Part shown: positions 34,791 through 45,504 of the stretch, piece after piece
How positions within the stretch are numbered: position 1 is the stretch's first letter
How the letters are laid out: every line of letters begins with the position of its first letter
Origin: Corynebacterium jeikeium
GTDB taxonomy: Bacteria > Actinomycetota > Actinomycetes > Mycobacteriales > Mycobacteriaceae
NCBI RefSeq assembly: GCF_000738175.1
Contig: NZ_JFCH01000027.1
Span: 165,767 to 229,766, forward strand
Length of the DNA: 64,000 bases
Direction: 5' to 3'
Notes under the pieces: generated by a model
Database searches by the model: none
The model's input: the letters and a program-made list of their open reading frames with translations, nothing else
Told to the model about the DNA's origin: nothing
Translations under genes and position numbers: made by a program

Positions 34791-36617
34791 ATGGGGAGAA
34801 TGAACTCCCAGAACCCCCACGACAGGTCCTTTCCTCGTAAGGATGGCCGTGATTTTGCAGACTTTATCGCGGGTTCCCATCGCATGGATACGGAAAACAT
34901 CCCAATCCCGGGTGACGATAGAGACGAAGAACGCCTCGGCCACGGTCAGTTCGCTGACGAACCGCAGGCAGCCAAGCACCCAACCGTAAGTCCTGATTCC
35001 CCCGAGGCCGAGCTGGTCGAGGACAGGCGGGCGGAAACTTCCCCCACCGTGGAGGAAAAGGGGGATTCCTACGTCCAGGAGCGCAACACAGCCCGCGCCA
35101 CAACAGGCACGGAAAAGCCACTGGATGAAGATCACGAGCCGGATGGGGAGACAGAAACCGACGATCACCCCGGCCTTCGTTCTCATGCCGCAAAGGTTAA
35201 AAAGAAGGCCAAGAAACCAGCCAAGAGGTCTCCCATAGATGAGGAGCTGAACCCTGAACTACGCGACCGTGCGGAGGTCATCGGCACCACGGGTCGCTGG
35301 TTTGCAGGCTGGTGCTTGCGCTTCATCATCATCGCTGCGGCTCTCTACCTAGGTTTCCAGGTATTCGGCAAGCTTTGGGCAGGCATTCTGCCGGTCTGTC
35401 TGTCGGTGATCGTATGTACCGTGCTGTGGCCGGTCGTGCGCCTGCTCCGCAAGTTAAAGATCCCCAACAGCTTGGCTGTGCTGATCTCTATCCTGGGCTT
35501 CTTCGCCCTCATCATCGGCACCTTCGCCGCCATCGCACCTAGTGCCGTGGATCAAGGTAAGACGATCGTTAACCAGGCCAGCGACGGCATCGGCCGGATC
35601 CAGGACTGGCTGCAAGGTCCTCCCGTTAACTTGCAGGAAAGCCAGTTCAACGACGGTGTTCAGCAGATCACCGACTGGCTGCAGAACAAGTCCGGCGACA
35701 TCGCAACCAGCATTGCCGCTTTCGGCACGGAGACTGCTTCCCTGCTGGTCACTCTCTTCGTGATGTTGGTTCTGACGTTCTTCTTCTTGAAGGACGGAGA
35801 GAACTTCCTGCCAATGCTGCGCCGCGTGACCGGCCGCCGTGTCGGCTGGCACCTCACTGAGGTTCTGACCCGCTGCTGGAACACACTGGGTGGCTTCATC
35901 CGCACCCAGGCCATCGTGTCCGCGATCGACGCCATCTTTATCGGTCTGGGTCTGGTGCTGCTGAACGTGCCACTGGCCGGCCCGCTAGCTATCCTGACTT
36001 TCTTCGGTGGATTCATCCCGATGGTCGGCGCATTCGTCGCCGGTGCTCTGTCTGTGTTGATCGCTCTGGTGGCAGTCGACTTCAACACCGCCGTTATGGC
36101 GCTGCTCCTGGTTGTTGCCGTCCAACAGCTGGAGGGCAACATCCTGCAGCCGGTGCTGCAGTCCCGCGCGATGAACGTCCACCCCGTCATCATCCTGCTT
36201 TCCGTCACCCTGGGCTCCACCCTGTTCGGCATCATCGGTGCATTCCTGGCTGTGCCCTGTGCCGCCATGATCGCCGTAATTCTGCGTTACATGGGCGACC
36301 TAACGGACCTTGCTACGGGCGAGAAAACCTCCCGGGATATCGAGTTTGCTACCACTGCCGGTTCCCTAACGGGCGAACAATCAGAGCGAGCCGCCCAACG
36401 CTGGCAGGAGCTGCGTAAGGCCATGATGCTGAACAGCTCCGATAAGACTGATTCCGCCGAGTCCTCCAAAGCCACGACCACCGCGGCGGTCAGCGACGCT
36501 CCTACGGAGACGGCAGCAGACGCAGACGAGGGGGCGTCATCCCTCAGCGACAAGAGAGCACAGATCCGCGGTAAGGTGCAGTCAATTTATAAGTCCCTCC
36601 GTGGCAATAACGAGTAG
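34791..36617 (+). CDS. AI-2E family (PerM-type) transporter
   Basis: A 608-residue membrane protein. Residues 1-170 are hydrophilic and acidic, not part of the family domain. Then about eight helices with family motifs such as FVPMVGAFVAG-like (GGFIPMVGAFVAGALSVL) and QQLEGNILQPVLQSRAM. A charged Ser/Thr/Ala-rich tail follows. Possible start at ATG 34800 as well. The substrate is unknown; relatives include AI-2 exporters and sodium/proton antiporters. Confidence 0.88.
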   Translation: MGRMNSQNPHDRSFPRKDGRDFADFIAGSHRMDTENIPIPGDDRDEERLGHGQFADEPQAAKHPTVSPDSPEAELVEDRRAETSPTVEEKGDSYVQERNTARATTGTEKPLDEDHEPDGETETDDHPGLRSHAAKVKKKAKKPAKRSPIDEELNPELRDRAEVIGTTGRWFAGWCLRFIIIAAALYLGFQVFGKLWAGILPVCLSVIVCTVLWPVVRLLRKLKIPNSLAVLISILGFFALIIGTFAAIAPSAVDQGKTIVNQASDGIGRIQDWLQGPPVNLQESQFNDGVQQITDWLQNKSGDIATSIAAFGTETASLLVTLFVMLVLTFFFLKDGENFLPMLRRVTGRRVGWHLTEVLTRCWNTLGGFIRTQAIVSAIDAIFIGLGLVLLNVPLAGPLAILTFFGGFIPMVGAFVAGALSVLIALVAVDFNTAVMALLLVVAVQQLEGNILQPVLQSRAMNVHPVIILLSVTLGSTLFGIIGAFLAVPCAAMIAVILRYMGDLTDLATGEKTSRDIEFATTAGSLTGEQSERAAQRWQELRKAMMLNSSDKTDSAESSKATTTAAVSDAPTETAADADEGASSLSDKRAQIRGKVQSIYKSLRGNNE

Positions 36618-36644
36618 AGCAAGCCGAAGAAGTAGCATTACCCC

Positions 36645-37577
36645 GTGACCGAAAGCAGCCGACACAGAAGCAATAGCCGCACCGCACACCGAGGCGTACG
36701 CAGCCGCGGCAAGGCTGAGGTGGCGCATGATGATTCACCGGCGCACTGGTTCCCCGTCTGGGCACCCGTACTGGTGATGCTGGCCATTGTCTTCACCGGC
36801 CTAGTGCTCGCCAATGGCGATACCACGATCCCGACTCTTTTCTTCGGCCTCTTCGCCGTAGGAATGATTGCCTCTACCATCTTCGTCGAGCCGCGCGGAC
36901 TCTTCATCACCGTCGCTTCGTTCCCACTGTTTTACCTGTTCGGATCGCTTTTGATTGGCTGGTTCAGTTCCGGAAGGGCGACAATTGCCAGCCGGAAGAC
37001 GAAGGTCATCACCTCGATCTACCCCGCCATTGAGCACTACCTGTGGCTACTGATCCCCTTCCTCGTCGCAGTGGGTATTGCGGTTTTCCGCTGGTGGAAC
37101 TTCCGCGAGTCCCTCACCCGCAAGGCCGCGAAGCTGGAGATGCAGCGCCGCCGTCGCAGCGAATCCGACCGCAGCAATATTGAGACCTACGGTCGCGCAC
37201 AAGAGCGTTCGCACGCTCGAAGCCACGCGCGCAGAAGTGCTCGTTCTTTTAATGACGCCCCCAGCTACGAACCGCGGAAACGTTCAGAACGAACGGCACA
37301 GCGTGGAACCCGCATTCCCCGGGGCGGGGATTCGGTTCCTGCCCCCTATCAGGAGCGCGCCGCCAGGAGCTTGGATAGGGATTCCGACAGGAGCATCGAT
37401 AGGGACGAGGAATTCCTGCGCCTTGGAGAGACCTCCAGCGCCGACAACTCCCGTACTAGCGCCAAGCGGGTCACCCGAAGCTCTGAGGAGTTACGCGAGA
37501 ACGCTCAGCGCCGCCGGATCCCCTTCCCGGAGCGGCGCATGTCCCCCAAGCGCTACCTCGACGACGAGCGCGAATAG
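36645..37577 (+). CDS. DUF6542 membrane protein
   Basis: A 310-residue protein with four hydrophobic segments between residues 38 and 150, flanked by a basic N-terminus and a long Arg/Ser-rich disordered tail with a duplicated RDSDRSIDRDEE-type stretch. DUF6542 proteins are typically found by ispH, xseA and ychF in mycobacteria and corynebacteria, as here. Start GTG 36645. Function unknown. Confidence 0.78.
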   Translation: MTESSRHRSNSRTAHRGVRSRGKAEVAHDDSPAHWFPVWAPVLVMLAIVFTGLVLANGDTTIPTLFFGLFAVGMIASTIFVEPRGLFITVASFPLFYLFGSLLIGWFSSGRATIASRKTKVITSIYPAIEHYLWLLIPFLVAVGIAVFRWWNFRESLTRKAAKLEMQRRRRSESDRSNIETYGRAQERSHARSHARRSARSFNDAPSYEPRKRSERTAQRGTRIPRGGDSVPAPYQERAARSLDRDSDRSIDRDEEFLRLGETSSADNSRTSAKRVTRSSEELRENAQRRRIPFPERRMSPKRYLDDERE

Positions 37578-37629
37578 CTGATCTGGCTCTGGCGCTCTGC
37601 GGTTAGCTCCCCCCCCTATCGGGTTTGGT

Positions 37630-38607
37630 TTATTTCTGGGTCCGCGGCGGACGCAGCTCGCGTGGCAGGGAGAAGATCAGATCCTCTGTGGCGGTGGTGA
37701 CTTCCTCCACCTCGCCATAGCCCTTCTCCGCCAGCAGCTCCAGCACACCGCGAACGAGGATCTCCGGGACGGATGCGCCTGAGGTTACGCCGACGTGCGT
37801 CACGCCATCCAGCCAAGCGGGATCGACCTGTTCTGCGTAGTCCACCAGGTGGGCATCCTGCGTTCCGTGCTGCAGGGCTACCTCCACCAGGCGCTTGGAG
37901 TTGGAGGAGTTCTGCGAACCAACCACGATCATGAGCTCCACCTTCGGAGCGATGGCCTTGACCGCGACCTGACGGTTCTGAGTGGCGTAGCAGATGTCAT
38001 CGGACGGCGGATCTTGGATGTGCGGGAACTTCTCGCGCAGCAGTTTCACGGTTGTCATAGTTTCGTCCACGCTCAGGGTGGTCTGGGACAGCCACACCAG
38101 CTTCGTATCCTCCGGGAAGTCCAGCGCATTCACGTCGTCCTCGCCGTCGACCAGGTGGACGACATCCGGGGCCTCACCCGCGGTGCCCTCGACCTCTTCG
38201 TGGCCGTGGTGGCCGATCAGAATGATCTGGTATCCCTGCTTAGCGAAGCGCGTGACCTCGTGGTGGACCTTGGTGACGAGCGGGCACGTGGCGTCAAAAG
38301 TCTTCAACTCGAGCTGGCGTGCCTCCTCATGCACGGCGGGCGATACACCGTGCGCCGAGAACACCACATTGGAGCCACGAGGAATCTCCGAGGTCTCGTC
38401 GACGAAGATCACGCCGCGATCCTCGAAAGTCTTCACAACGTGCTTGTTGTGCACAATTTCCTTACGCACGTACAGCGGCGCACCGTGCTTTTCCAAAGCC
38501 TTCTCGACGGACTCGACGGCACGATCGACTCCGGCGCAATAACCGCGCGGAGCAGCTAGATAAACCTTCTTCGTGTCGGCAGTTGCCTCGGTAGTTGGGG
38601 TACTCAT
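37630..38607 (-). CDS. ispH: 4-hydroxy-3-methylbut-2-enyl diphosphate reductase
   Basis: A 325-residue IspH (LytB) catalysing the last step of the MEP isoprenoid pathway. The three Fe-S cysteines are in [24 protein letters not shown] and [14 protein letters not shown] 38607 gives the normal length; the upstream frame extension is ignored. Divergent from xseA. Confidence 0.95.
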   Translation of the reverse strand: MSTPTTEATADTKKVYLAAPRGYCAGVDRAVESVEKALEKHGAPLYVRKEIVHNKHVVKTFEDRGVIFVDETSEIPRGSNVVFSAHGVSPAVHEEARQLELKTFDATCPLVTKVHHEVTRFAKQGYQIILIGHHGHEEVEGTAGEAPDVVHLVDGEDDVNALDFPEDTKLVWLSQTTLSVDETMTTVKLLREKFPHIQDPPSDDICYATQNRQVAVKAIAPKVELMIVVGSQNSSNSKRLVEVALQHGTQDAHLVDYAEQVDPAWLDGVTHVGVTSGASVPEILVRGVLELLAEKGYGEVEEVTTATEDLIFSLPRELRPPRTQK

Positions 38608-38725
38608 GTGCCCCATCGTAATGGAAGTACCTGACAGTGCCCATCCCCTGCCCATCCGCTGCCTTTGTACTGCTCATCCACTGGTCATCAACTGGTGTCC
38701 GAGCCGTCATTTAGAATGCTTAACC

Positions 38726-40045
38726 ATGAGTGTTCCAAACTCCCCTGAAGCCCCGTGGGCGGTCGGGCAGCTAAACGACCAGGTGAAGAACTGGATCCAA
38801 AGGTTGGGGTTCATCTGGGTAGAAGGCCAGGTCACGCAGGTAAACATGAAGAGCACCTGGCGGTTTTCCTACATCACTCTGCGCGACGTGAACCTGGAAG
38901 CTTCGGTCTCCCTGACCGTGGAGACGAGCGCGCTGAAGAACCTGGCCACTCCGGTGAAAGACGGCGACCGCATTGTCGTGCACGGCAAGCCGTCGTTCTA
39001 TTCCAAGCGCGGCAGCTTTTCCCTGTGGGTCACGGAAATCCGACAGGTCGGTATCGGCCAGCTGCTCGCGCAGATCGAACAGCTGAAGAAGGCCATGTTC
39101 GCCGAGGGACTTTTCGATCCCCGCTTGAAGGCCACCCTGCCCTTCCTGCCCACCACCGTGGGTTTGATTACCGGTCGTGGTTCGGCGGCGGAGCGGGACG
39201 TGATGGAGGTGGCCAAGCGCCGCTGGTCCGCAGTGCGCTTTCGGGTGATTAACACAGCCGTCCAAGGCCCGAAGACGGTTCCGCAGGTCGTCGATGCTCT
39301 ACACGAGCTGGAGCAGGACCCGGCGGTCGACGTAATCATCGTCGCGCGCGGCGGTGGCTCTGTGGAAGATCTGCTGCCGTTTTCCGAAGAAGCACTGGTT
39401 CGCGAGGTATCCCGCCTCCGCACCCCAGTGGTTTCGGCCATCGGGCACGAGCCGGACAATCCCCTGCTGGACTACGTGGCCGACGTCCGCGCGGCCACTC
39501 CCACAGATGCGGCCAAGACAGTGGTCCCGGATGTGGTTCAGGAGCTGCGAATAATCAGCGAAGCACGCCAGCGCGGCGCCGGTGCCCTGCGTAACTGGGT
39601 CTCACACGAGCGTAAGGGGCTGGCGCAGATCCGCACCCGGCCCGTGATGGCGGACCCCAGCCTGCCAGTCACCCGTCAGAAAGACATCATCGCGGAGGCT
39701 CTGCAGCGCAAGGATCGCGCGCTCGGCGTGCATGTCCGTTCGCTGCGTTCCTCCATCGAATCGCTGAAGGCGCAGGTCAATGCCCTGGGGCCGTCCCAGA
39801 CCCTTGCGCGTGGCTATTCCATCGTGCAGGTCATTCCGCGTGACAAATCTGGAGCCCAGGTGGTCACCACGGTGGATCAGGTTGATCCCGGTTCACAGCT
39901 GCGCATCCGGGTCCCTGACGGATCCATCACGGCCGCGGCGATGGGTGTACAGGCGGCGCCTGGGGGCGTCATGAATAGAAACAGCAACACCACAGACAGT
40001 ACCGGCAGCACAGACAGCACCGAGAACAGCACAGGAGAGGCTTAA
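38726..40045 (+). CDS. xseA: Exodeoxyribonuclease VII large subunit
   Basis: A 439-residue XseA. N-terminal OB fold ([20 protein letters not shown]), central catalytic region with [29 protein letters not shown] and [17 protein letters not shown], coiled C-terminus. The last 35 residues are Asn/Thr/Ser-rich. Degrades single-stranded DNA with XseB, whose gene follows after 4 bases. Confidence 0.95.
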   Translation: MSVPNSPEAPWAVGQLNDQVKNWIQRLGFIWVEGQVTQVNMKSTWRFSYITLRDVNLEASVSLTVETSALKNLATPVKDGDRIVVHGKPSFYSKRGSFSLWVTEIRQVGIGQLLAQIEQLKKAMFAEGLFDPRLKATLPFLPTTVGLITGRGSAAERDVMEVAKRRWSAVRFRVINTAVQGPKTVPQVVDALHELEQDPAVDVIIVARGGGSVEDLLPFSEEALVREVSRLRTPVVSAIGHEPDNPLLDYVADVRAATPTDAAKTVVPDVVQELRIISEARQRGAGALRNWVSHERKGLAQIRTRPVMADPSLPVTRQKDIIAEALQRKDRALGVHVRSLRSSIESLKAQVNALGPSQTLARGYSIVQVIPRDKSGAQVVTTVDQVDPGSQLRIRVPDGSITAAAMGVQAAPGGVMNRNSNTTDSTGSTDSTENSTGEA

Positions 40046-40049
40046 GACG

Positions 40050-40337
40050 ATGGCGAACAACACCAGCAACGGCACCAACAACACCGAAAACGGCGAGCAG
40101 CAGAAGTTTCGCCCACTCGACCAGCTGAGCTACGAGCAGGCACGCGATGAACTGGTGGAGGTTGTGAAGATCCTCGAGCTCGGGCAGATGAGCCTCGACG
40201 AGTCGCTGAACTACTGGGAACGCGGCGAGGAGCTGGCCGCATACTGTGAGGACTACCTCAATGGCGCATCCAAGCGCATCGAGCAAGCGCTACAGCAGCG
40301 CGAAGCACGCAACGCCGAGGCGCAGGGCGAAAGCTAG
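40050..40337 (+). CDS. xseB: Exodeoxyribonuclease VII small subunit
   Basis: A 95-residue Xse[19 protein letters not shown] and [17 protein letters not shown] are the conserved helical motifs. The N-terminus is Asn/Thr-rich, echoing the C-terminal tail of XseA encoded just before it. Confidence 0.95.
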   Translation: MANNTSNGTNNTENGEQQKFRPLDQLSYEQARDELVEVVKILELGQMSLDESLNYWERGEELAAYCEDYLNGASKRIEQALQQREARNAEAQGES

Positions 40338-40350
40338 CCAGCGCCTGGGG

Positions 40351-40989
40351 CTAATTAGCTGTTTCGGCGCTACTGGGCTCGGCAGCCGCTCCCGCAGCAT
40401 CGGGACTGTCGGAAACGTCGGTGACGTCAATTGGCTGCGTCGCAGCAATCTTCTCTGCGGCAGTGCGAGTCTGCTCGTGGGAGGCCATCGCCTCTATAGC
40501 CAAGCGCACATCCCCCAGGTCAGCGACCCACAGCGGGCGGGCGTCGTCTCCGGTGAAGATGTGCCACTCGACGTCCCCCGTGGTCTCCGTTCCAGTCTCT
40601 TCCCGCACGGAATCATCAGGCTGAGAAGCAGCCTTAAAGTCGGCACCGGTTTGGGTCAAGGAAATGTAGTTCTCCCCGTTAATAACCCAACCGACCAGGC
40701 TCGACGGCTCGCCGCCGACCATCACACGACGGGCGGAGTTGGCCACCCAGCCTTCCGGCATCTCCGGATTACGGATCGGGAAGTCGAAGGTCCGGGCATC
40801 CATCTGCAGCACAGTATCCTTGTCGACCTCCTGCACAGGACCCGAGCGATCAGCCTCTCCAGGGTTATAGGAGCACAGGCCCGTAAACCCGACCGTCAGG
40901 AACATGGCAACCAACAGCACCACCAGGGAAAGCACAATGTCCTTGGTGGATTGAAACGCACGGGGTTTTTGAATCTGCACGCCCGCCAT
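40351..40989 (-). CDS. DUF4245 family membrane-anchored protein
   Basis: A 212-residue protein with one N-terminal helix (DIVLSLVVLLVAMFLTVGF) and an exported domain. The conserved region LSLVV...P, W(V/I)ANSARR and SLVGWVINGENYISLTQT matches DUF4245, an actinobacterial family placed between xseB and glpX. Function unknown; convergent with xseB. Confidence 0.82.
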   Translation of the reverse strand: MAGVQIQKPRAFQSTKDIVLSLVVLLVAMFLTVGFTGLCSYNPGEADRSGPVQEVDKDTVLQMDARTFDFPIRNPEMPEGWVANSARRVMVGGEPSSLVGWVINGENYISLTQTGADFKAASQPDDSVREETGTETTGDVEWHIFTGDDARPLWVADLGDVRLAIEAMASHEQTRTAAEKIAATQPIDVTDVSDSPDAAGAAAEPSSAETAN

Positions 40990-41158
40990 TATCGCATTGC
41001 CTCCGCTGGCCTGGCCAAATCAACCCTAGGTAAGGCTGGACGGCAAAAGATAGGGCAAAGCATGAAACAACGCCCGGGGTAAATGAGGCACAATGGAAGA
41101 AGAGTGGAAACAATTACCTATCAGCCACCAATCAGCAACAGAAAAGAGCTTGAAGATC

Positions 41159-42190
41159 ATGTCTACTGAGCACATCCCTGCTGTCTCCCCCAACCCGGAG
41201 GCTCCGGATCGCAACCTGGCGATGGAGCTGGTCCGCGTGACCGAAGCCGCCGCCCTCGCCTCCGGCAAGTGGGTTGGCCGTGGACAGAAAGAATCCGGTG
41301 ACGGCGCAGCCGTGGATGCGATGCGCCAAATGATCAACTCCGTGGAAATGGACGGCGTTGTCGTGATCGGCGAGGGCGAGAAGGACGAAGCCCCCATGCT
41401 GTTCAACGGCGAGCAGGTCGGCACCGGCAACGGCCCGGCAGTGGACATCGCCGTCGACCCGGTCGACGGCACCACCCTGATGGCCGAAGGCCGCCCGAAC
41501 GCCATCTCCGTGATCGCCGCCGCCGAGCGCGGATCCATGTACGACCCGTCTGCTGTGTTCTACATGAAGAAGATCGCCGTTGGCCCGGAGGCCGTGGGCA
41601 AGGTGGACATCGACGCTCCGGTCGCTGACAACATCAACGCCGTCGCCAAGGCCAAGGGCACTGTCCCGGGCGACATCACCGTCGTCGTGCTGGACCGCCC
41701 ACGCCACGAGGATCTGATCCGCGAGATCCGCGAGGCCGGCGCGAAGGTCCGCCTGATTGGCGACGGCGACGTTGCAGGTGCCGTGGCAACCGCCCAGGAC
41801 ACCGCCACCAACTCCGTGGACATCATGATGGGCATCGGCGGCACTCCGGAGGGCGTTATCGCCGCCGCCGCCATGAAGTGCATGGGCGGCGAGATCCAGG
41901 GCAAGCTGTGGCCGAAGGACGAGGCTGAACGCCAGAAGGCCCTGGACGCAGGCCACGACCTCGACCGCGTGCTGACCACCAACGACCTGGTGAACTCCGA
42001 GCACTGCTACTTCGTCGCCACCGGCGTGACCAACGGCGATATGGTGCGCGGTGTCTCCTACCACCAGAACTCCGCCACCACCCGTTCCCTGGTCATGCGC
42101 TCTCGCTCCGGCACGATCCGCTTCATCGAGTCGCAGCACCAGCTGGCGAAGCTGCAGTCCTACTCCGTGCTGGATTACACCCGTAACTAG
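41159..42190 (+). CDS. glpX: Fructose-1,6-bisphosphatase, class II
   Basis: A 343-residue GlpX. Metal and substrate motifs [28 protein letters not shown] and [15 protein letters not shown]. It hydrolyses fructose-1,6-bisphosphate in gluconeogenesis. ATG 41159 chosen; a longer frame starts at 41093. Followed by fumC. Confidence 0.95.
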   Translation: MSTEHIPAVSPNPEAPDRNLAMELVRVTEAAALASGKWVGRGQKESGDGAAVDAMRQMINSVEMDGVVVIGEGEKDEAPMLFNGEQVGTGNGPAVDIAVDPVDGTTLMAEGRPNAISVIAAAERGSMYDPSAVFYMKKIAVGPEAVGKVDIDAPVADNINAVAKAKGTVPGDITVVVLDRPRHEDLIREIREAGAKVRLIGDGDVAGAVATAQDTATNSVDIMMGIGGTPEGVIAAAAMKCMGGEIQGKLWPKDEAERQKALDAGHDLDRVLTTNDLVNSEHCYFVATGVTNGDMVRGVSYHQNSATTRSLVMRSRSGTIRFIESQHQLAKLQSYSVLDYTRN

Positions 42191-42366
42191 CCCTTTTTAT
42201 GACGCCCCCACGCCGCCGCCGTACAGCAGGCCTTTTAGGTAGATTGGGCGGTGTCCGTGCGGGGCACGAAAGACTATCCGCTTTCCCACGGTTCCCGACT
42301 TTGAACCCTTCGGTGGGTTCGGAGCGGGAGGCGTCAAAAAGCTAAGAAGATAAAGGTGATGAAAGA

Positions 42367-43770
42367 ATGACCGAGCAAGAATTCCGCATTGAACACGACA
42401 CGATGGGCGAGGTTAAGGTTCCCGCGAAGGCTCTGTGGCGTGCGCAGACGCAGCGTGCCGTGGAGAACTTCCCGATCTCCGATCGCCCGCTGGAGTCCGC
42501 ACAGATCCGCGCGATGGGTCTGCTGAAGGCGGCCTGTGCGCAGGTGAACAAGGATCGTGGCCTACTGACCGACGAGCAGGCGGATGCCATCATCTCCGCT
42601 GCCAAGGAAATCGCTGACGGCAAGCACGACGCTGAGTTCCCGATCGACGTGTTCCAGACCGGCTCCGGCACCTCTTCCAACATGAACACCAACGAGGTCA
42701 TCGCCTCCATCGCCAAGAACAATGGCGTGGAGATCCACCCGAATGACCACGTGAACATGGGCCAGTCCTCCAACGACACGTTCCCGACCGCTACCCACGT
42801 GGCCGCCACCCAGGCTGCTGTCAATGACCTGATCCCGGGACTAAAGGTCCTGCAGGAGTCCCTGGCCAAGAAGGCCAAGGAGTGGGAGACGGTCGTGAAG
42901 TCCGGTCGCACCCACCTGATGGATGCCGTTCCGGTAACCCTGGGCCAGGAGTTCTCCGGCTACGCACGCCAGATCGAGGCAGGCATCGAGCGCGTTGAGG
43001 CCACCCTGCCCCGCCTGGGTGAGCTGCCGATCGGTGGTACCGCAGTCGGCACCGGCCTGAACACCCCGGCTGACTTCGGCGCGAACGTGACCGCCGAGCT
43101 GGTGAAGCTGACCGGCGTGGAGCAGCTGCGTGAGGCAGAGAACCACTTCGAGGCGCAGGCCAACCGCGATGGCCTGGTTGAGTTCTCCGGTGCTATGCGC
43201 ACCATCGCTGTCTCTCTGAACAAGATCGCCAACGACATCCGCTGGATGGGCTCCGGCCCGCTGACCGGCCTGGGCGAGATCCACCTGCCGGACCTGCAGC
43301 CGGGCTCCTCCATCATGCCGGGCAAGGTCAACCCGGTTCTGTGCGAGACCGCAACCCAGGTTGCTGCGCAGGTCATCGGTAACGACGCTGCCGTTGCCTT
43401 TGGCGGCTCCCAGGGTGCCTTCGAGCTGAACGTGTACATCCCGATGATGGCTCGCAACGTGCTGGAATCTTCGAAGCTGCTGGCTAACACCGCCCGCGTC
43501 TTCGCAGAGAAGCTGGTCGACGGCATCGAGCCGAACGAGGAGCGTATGCGCACTCTGGCTGAGTCCTCCCCGTCCATCGTTACCCCGCTGAACTCTGCCA
43601 TTGGTTACGAGGCTGCAGCAAAGGTTGCCAAGACTGCCCTGAAGGAAGGCAAGACCATCCGCCAGACGGTCATCGACCTGGGCTTTGTCGACGGTGAGAA
43701 GCTAACCGAGGAGGAGCTGGATAAGCGCCTCGACGTCCTGGCTATGGCAAACACCGACCGCGACAAGTAG
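42367..43770 (+). CDS. fumC: Fumarate hydratase, class II
   Basis: A 467-residue FumC of the aspartase/fumarase superfamily. [17 protein letters not shown] supplies the catalytic His region, and [12 protein letters not shown] is the family signature. TCA-cycle enzyme. Strong codon bias indicates high expression. GAAAG lies five bases before the start. Confidence 0.95.
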   Translation: MTEQEFRIEHDTMGEVKVPAKALWRAQTQRAVENFPISDRPLESAQIRAMGLLKAACAQVNKDRGLLTDEQADAIISAAKEIADGKHDAEFPIDVFQTGSGTSSNMNTNEVIASIAKNNGVEIHPNDHVNMGQSSNDTFPTATHVAATQAAVNDLIPGLKVLQESLAKKAKEWETVVKSGRTHLMDAVPVTLGQEFSGYARQIEAGIERVEATLPRLGELPIGGTAVGTGLNTPADFGANVTAELVKLTGVEQLREAENHFEAQANRDGLVEFSGAMRTIAVSLNKIANDIRWMGSGPLTGLGEIHLPDLQPGSSIMPGKVNPVLCETATQVAAQVIGNDAAVAFGGSQGAFELNVYIPMMARNVLESSKLLANTARVFAEKLVDGIEPNEERMRTLAESSPSIVTPLNSAIGYEAAAKVAKTALKEGKTIRQTVIDLGFVDGEKLTEEELDKRLDVLAMANTDRDK

Positions 43771-43854
43771 GCGAAAACTAAGTTCTGACGCTGTTGCGGG
43801 GCCAGCTGGCTAGGCGCGCTGGCACGGCTGGTTGGCTGGCACACTTGCCGGGCC

Positions 43855-43935
43855 GCACTTGCCGGGTCATCCTGGCTGGCCGCACTTGCCGGGTCATCCT
43901 GGCTGGCCGCACTTGCCGGGTCATCCTGGCTGGCC
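43855..43935. repeat. 27-bp tandem repeat, three exact copies
   Basis: Three head-to-tail copies of a 27-mer beginning GCACTTGCCGGG and ending CTGGCTGGCC at 43855, 43882 and 43909, with partial related words before them. Located after fumC; no gene. Unit length is a multiple of three, but no supported ORF uses it. Confidence 0.9.
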
Positions 43936-44106
43936 TACAAGCTGGGCCGACACACCTGCTGTTGTTCTCCGAAGGCACTAGTAGTCATTAGTGCTACTAG
44001 TAGGCACTGGCCACCGTCTTTGGAGGAGCGACAGCGGGTTTTCCTATTTGCCGTGCATTTAGCCCCTGTCCCTCTGACCCCTCTCGCCACCACCGATGGG
44101 GCGAAA

Positions 44107-44226
44107 TGTCGCTAGACCGAGAATACGTTCAGCTTCGAGACCGGCTGTAGAAAATCACAACACCCTGAACTGGACTTTTACCTTACTGGAATTTGATCCC
44201 ATTAAAGTATTCTCGTTCTAGCGACA
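44107..44226. repeat. Motif B inverted pair
   Basis: TGTCGCTAGACCGAGAATAC at 44107 faces its near-complement at 44207-44226 (TGTCGCTAGAACGAGAATAC on the minus strand). The inner 80 bases hold no gene. The same motif recurs four times at 63.5-63.7 kb. Confidence 0.8.
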
Positions 44227-44333
44227 CTCAGCCTCTCCAGCACTGACCAGTACCCGCTGCCTGCCGCCACACCGCCAACCAACCACTATCCTTCAAAAGC
44301 TATTGGTCACACCAGCACCACACGTTTCATAAA

Positions 44334-44484
44334 TGTCGGAAAAGCTGCAAAACGCCTCCCCTCCAGAATTGGCGCCTTCCGCAACACCCCCGTGACCTGC
44401 ACTTTTGCACTATTGGAAATCTGCCCCGACAAGGTTGTGCAACTTTTCCGACATTTAACCCACCGGAGTGCAACTTTTCCGACA
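44334..44484. repeat. Motif A inverted set
   Basis: TGTCGGAAAAGCTGCA at 44334 on the plus strand faces TGCAACTTTTCCGACA at 44438 and 44469. The same one-forward, two-reverse arrangement is repeated at 63253-63403. No gene in this stretch. Confidence 0.8.
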
Positions 44485-44558
44485 TTTAACCCACCGGAAT
44501 GGAACTTTGCCGCCACATGAACCACCGCATATCCACCCGCAACACCAGTCACTCCCCG

Positions 44559-44636
44559 CCACAGCACACCCCTTACCACACGAACCGTTAACCACAGCAC
44601 ACCCCCTACCACACGAACCGTTAACCACAGCACACC
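44559..44636. repeat. 33-bp tandem repeat, 2.4 copies
   Basis: Units at 44559 and 44592 differ by one base; a third partial unit runs 44625-44636. Each begins CCACAGCACACCCC and ends ACGAACCGTTAA. It lies before the TetR gene; no gene supported from 43771 to 44709. Confidence 0.9.
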
Positions 44637-44712
44637 AGGCAAACCCGTATGAAGAATCACACAAACCTTGCACTGGATACAACTTTGCACTGGGTGTAAG
44701 TTTGGCTAAGTG

Positions 44713-45504
44713 ATGCATTCAAACCCCTCCGATCTCACGGACCCCTCCGATCTCACAGATCCGACAGATCCCACGGATCCCCAAAGTCCGACAGATCCCA
44801 CAACCATGGGGCTGCGCGAGCGCAAACGCCTGGAAACCAGGCTAAGGATCGAGGACGAAGCCACCCGCCTCTTCCTCGACCGATCCTTTGACGGAGTCAC
44901 CCTAGAAGAAATCTGCGAAGCGGCCGACATCAGCCGCCGCACCTTCTTCAACTACTTCTCCTCAAAGGAACACGTTGCGGTCGGTAAACAACCCCCATTG
45001 CTCACCAAGGACGACTTCAACAAGCTCGAAAGCTTCTCCCCCACAGAAGGCAGCCTGCCTCAATACCTCTACGACATGCTGACCAAGAAGCGCATCGAGG
45101 AGGCTAAAAAATCGGACAATGCCAACCTCGATCCGGAACTGGCGGAGTCGATAAGGTGGCGTCGATCCCAAATAATAAAGAGATTCCCCAGCCTGGCACT
45201 TGCGAAGCTCGCCAGCTACGAAAAGCTGCGCAGCGACCTTGCCGAGGCGGTGTACAAGAACCTCGAAGGCCACCCGGGCAACCGCAGCACTGACATGAAG
45301 GCGATGGAAGAAGCGCACCTCATCGTCACCGCGGCAACAACGGTGCAATGGGCCGCAGCAACCTCAGCCACACGTCATGGTAAAACGCTGACCAGCACAA
45401 ATGACTTCGACATCGCGCTTGCAGGCCTGCAAAAGATCTTCAGCGCCATCGAACCAGCCACCCCCGAACCAACAGCAGAAACAACCAAGGAGAACCGCCA
45501 ATGA
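44713..45504 (+). CDS. TetR-family regulator of the MFS efflux gene
   Basis: A 263-residue TetR protein. HTH: VTLEEICEAADISRRTFFNYF. Before it lies an odd leader of about 30 residues made of SDLTDP/TDPTDP repeats, encoded by direct repeats in the DNA; translation could instead start at ATG 44806 (GLRERKRLETRL). The stop overlaps the MFS transporter start (45501-45504). Probably represses this operon. A TTGCAC/TAAGTT promoter-like pair sits just upstream. Confidence 0.85.
   Translation: MHSNPSDLTDPSDLTDPTDPTDPQSPTDPTTMGLRERKRLETRLRIEDEATRLFLDRSFDGVTLEEICEAADISRRTFFNYFSSKEHVAVGKQPPLLTKDDFNKLESFSPTEGSLPQYLYDMLTKKRIEEAKKSDNANLDPELAESIRWRRSQIIKRFPSLALAKLASYEKLRSDLAEAVYKNLEGHPGNRSTDMKAMEEAHLIVTAATTVQWAAATSATRHGKTLTSTNDFDIALAGLQKIFSAIEPATPEPTAETTKENRQ

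Noticed and set aside
43855-44636. Tandem repeats as a CRISPR array
   Set aside because: Units are directly adjacent with no spacers.
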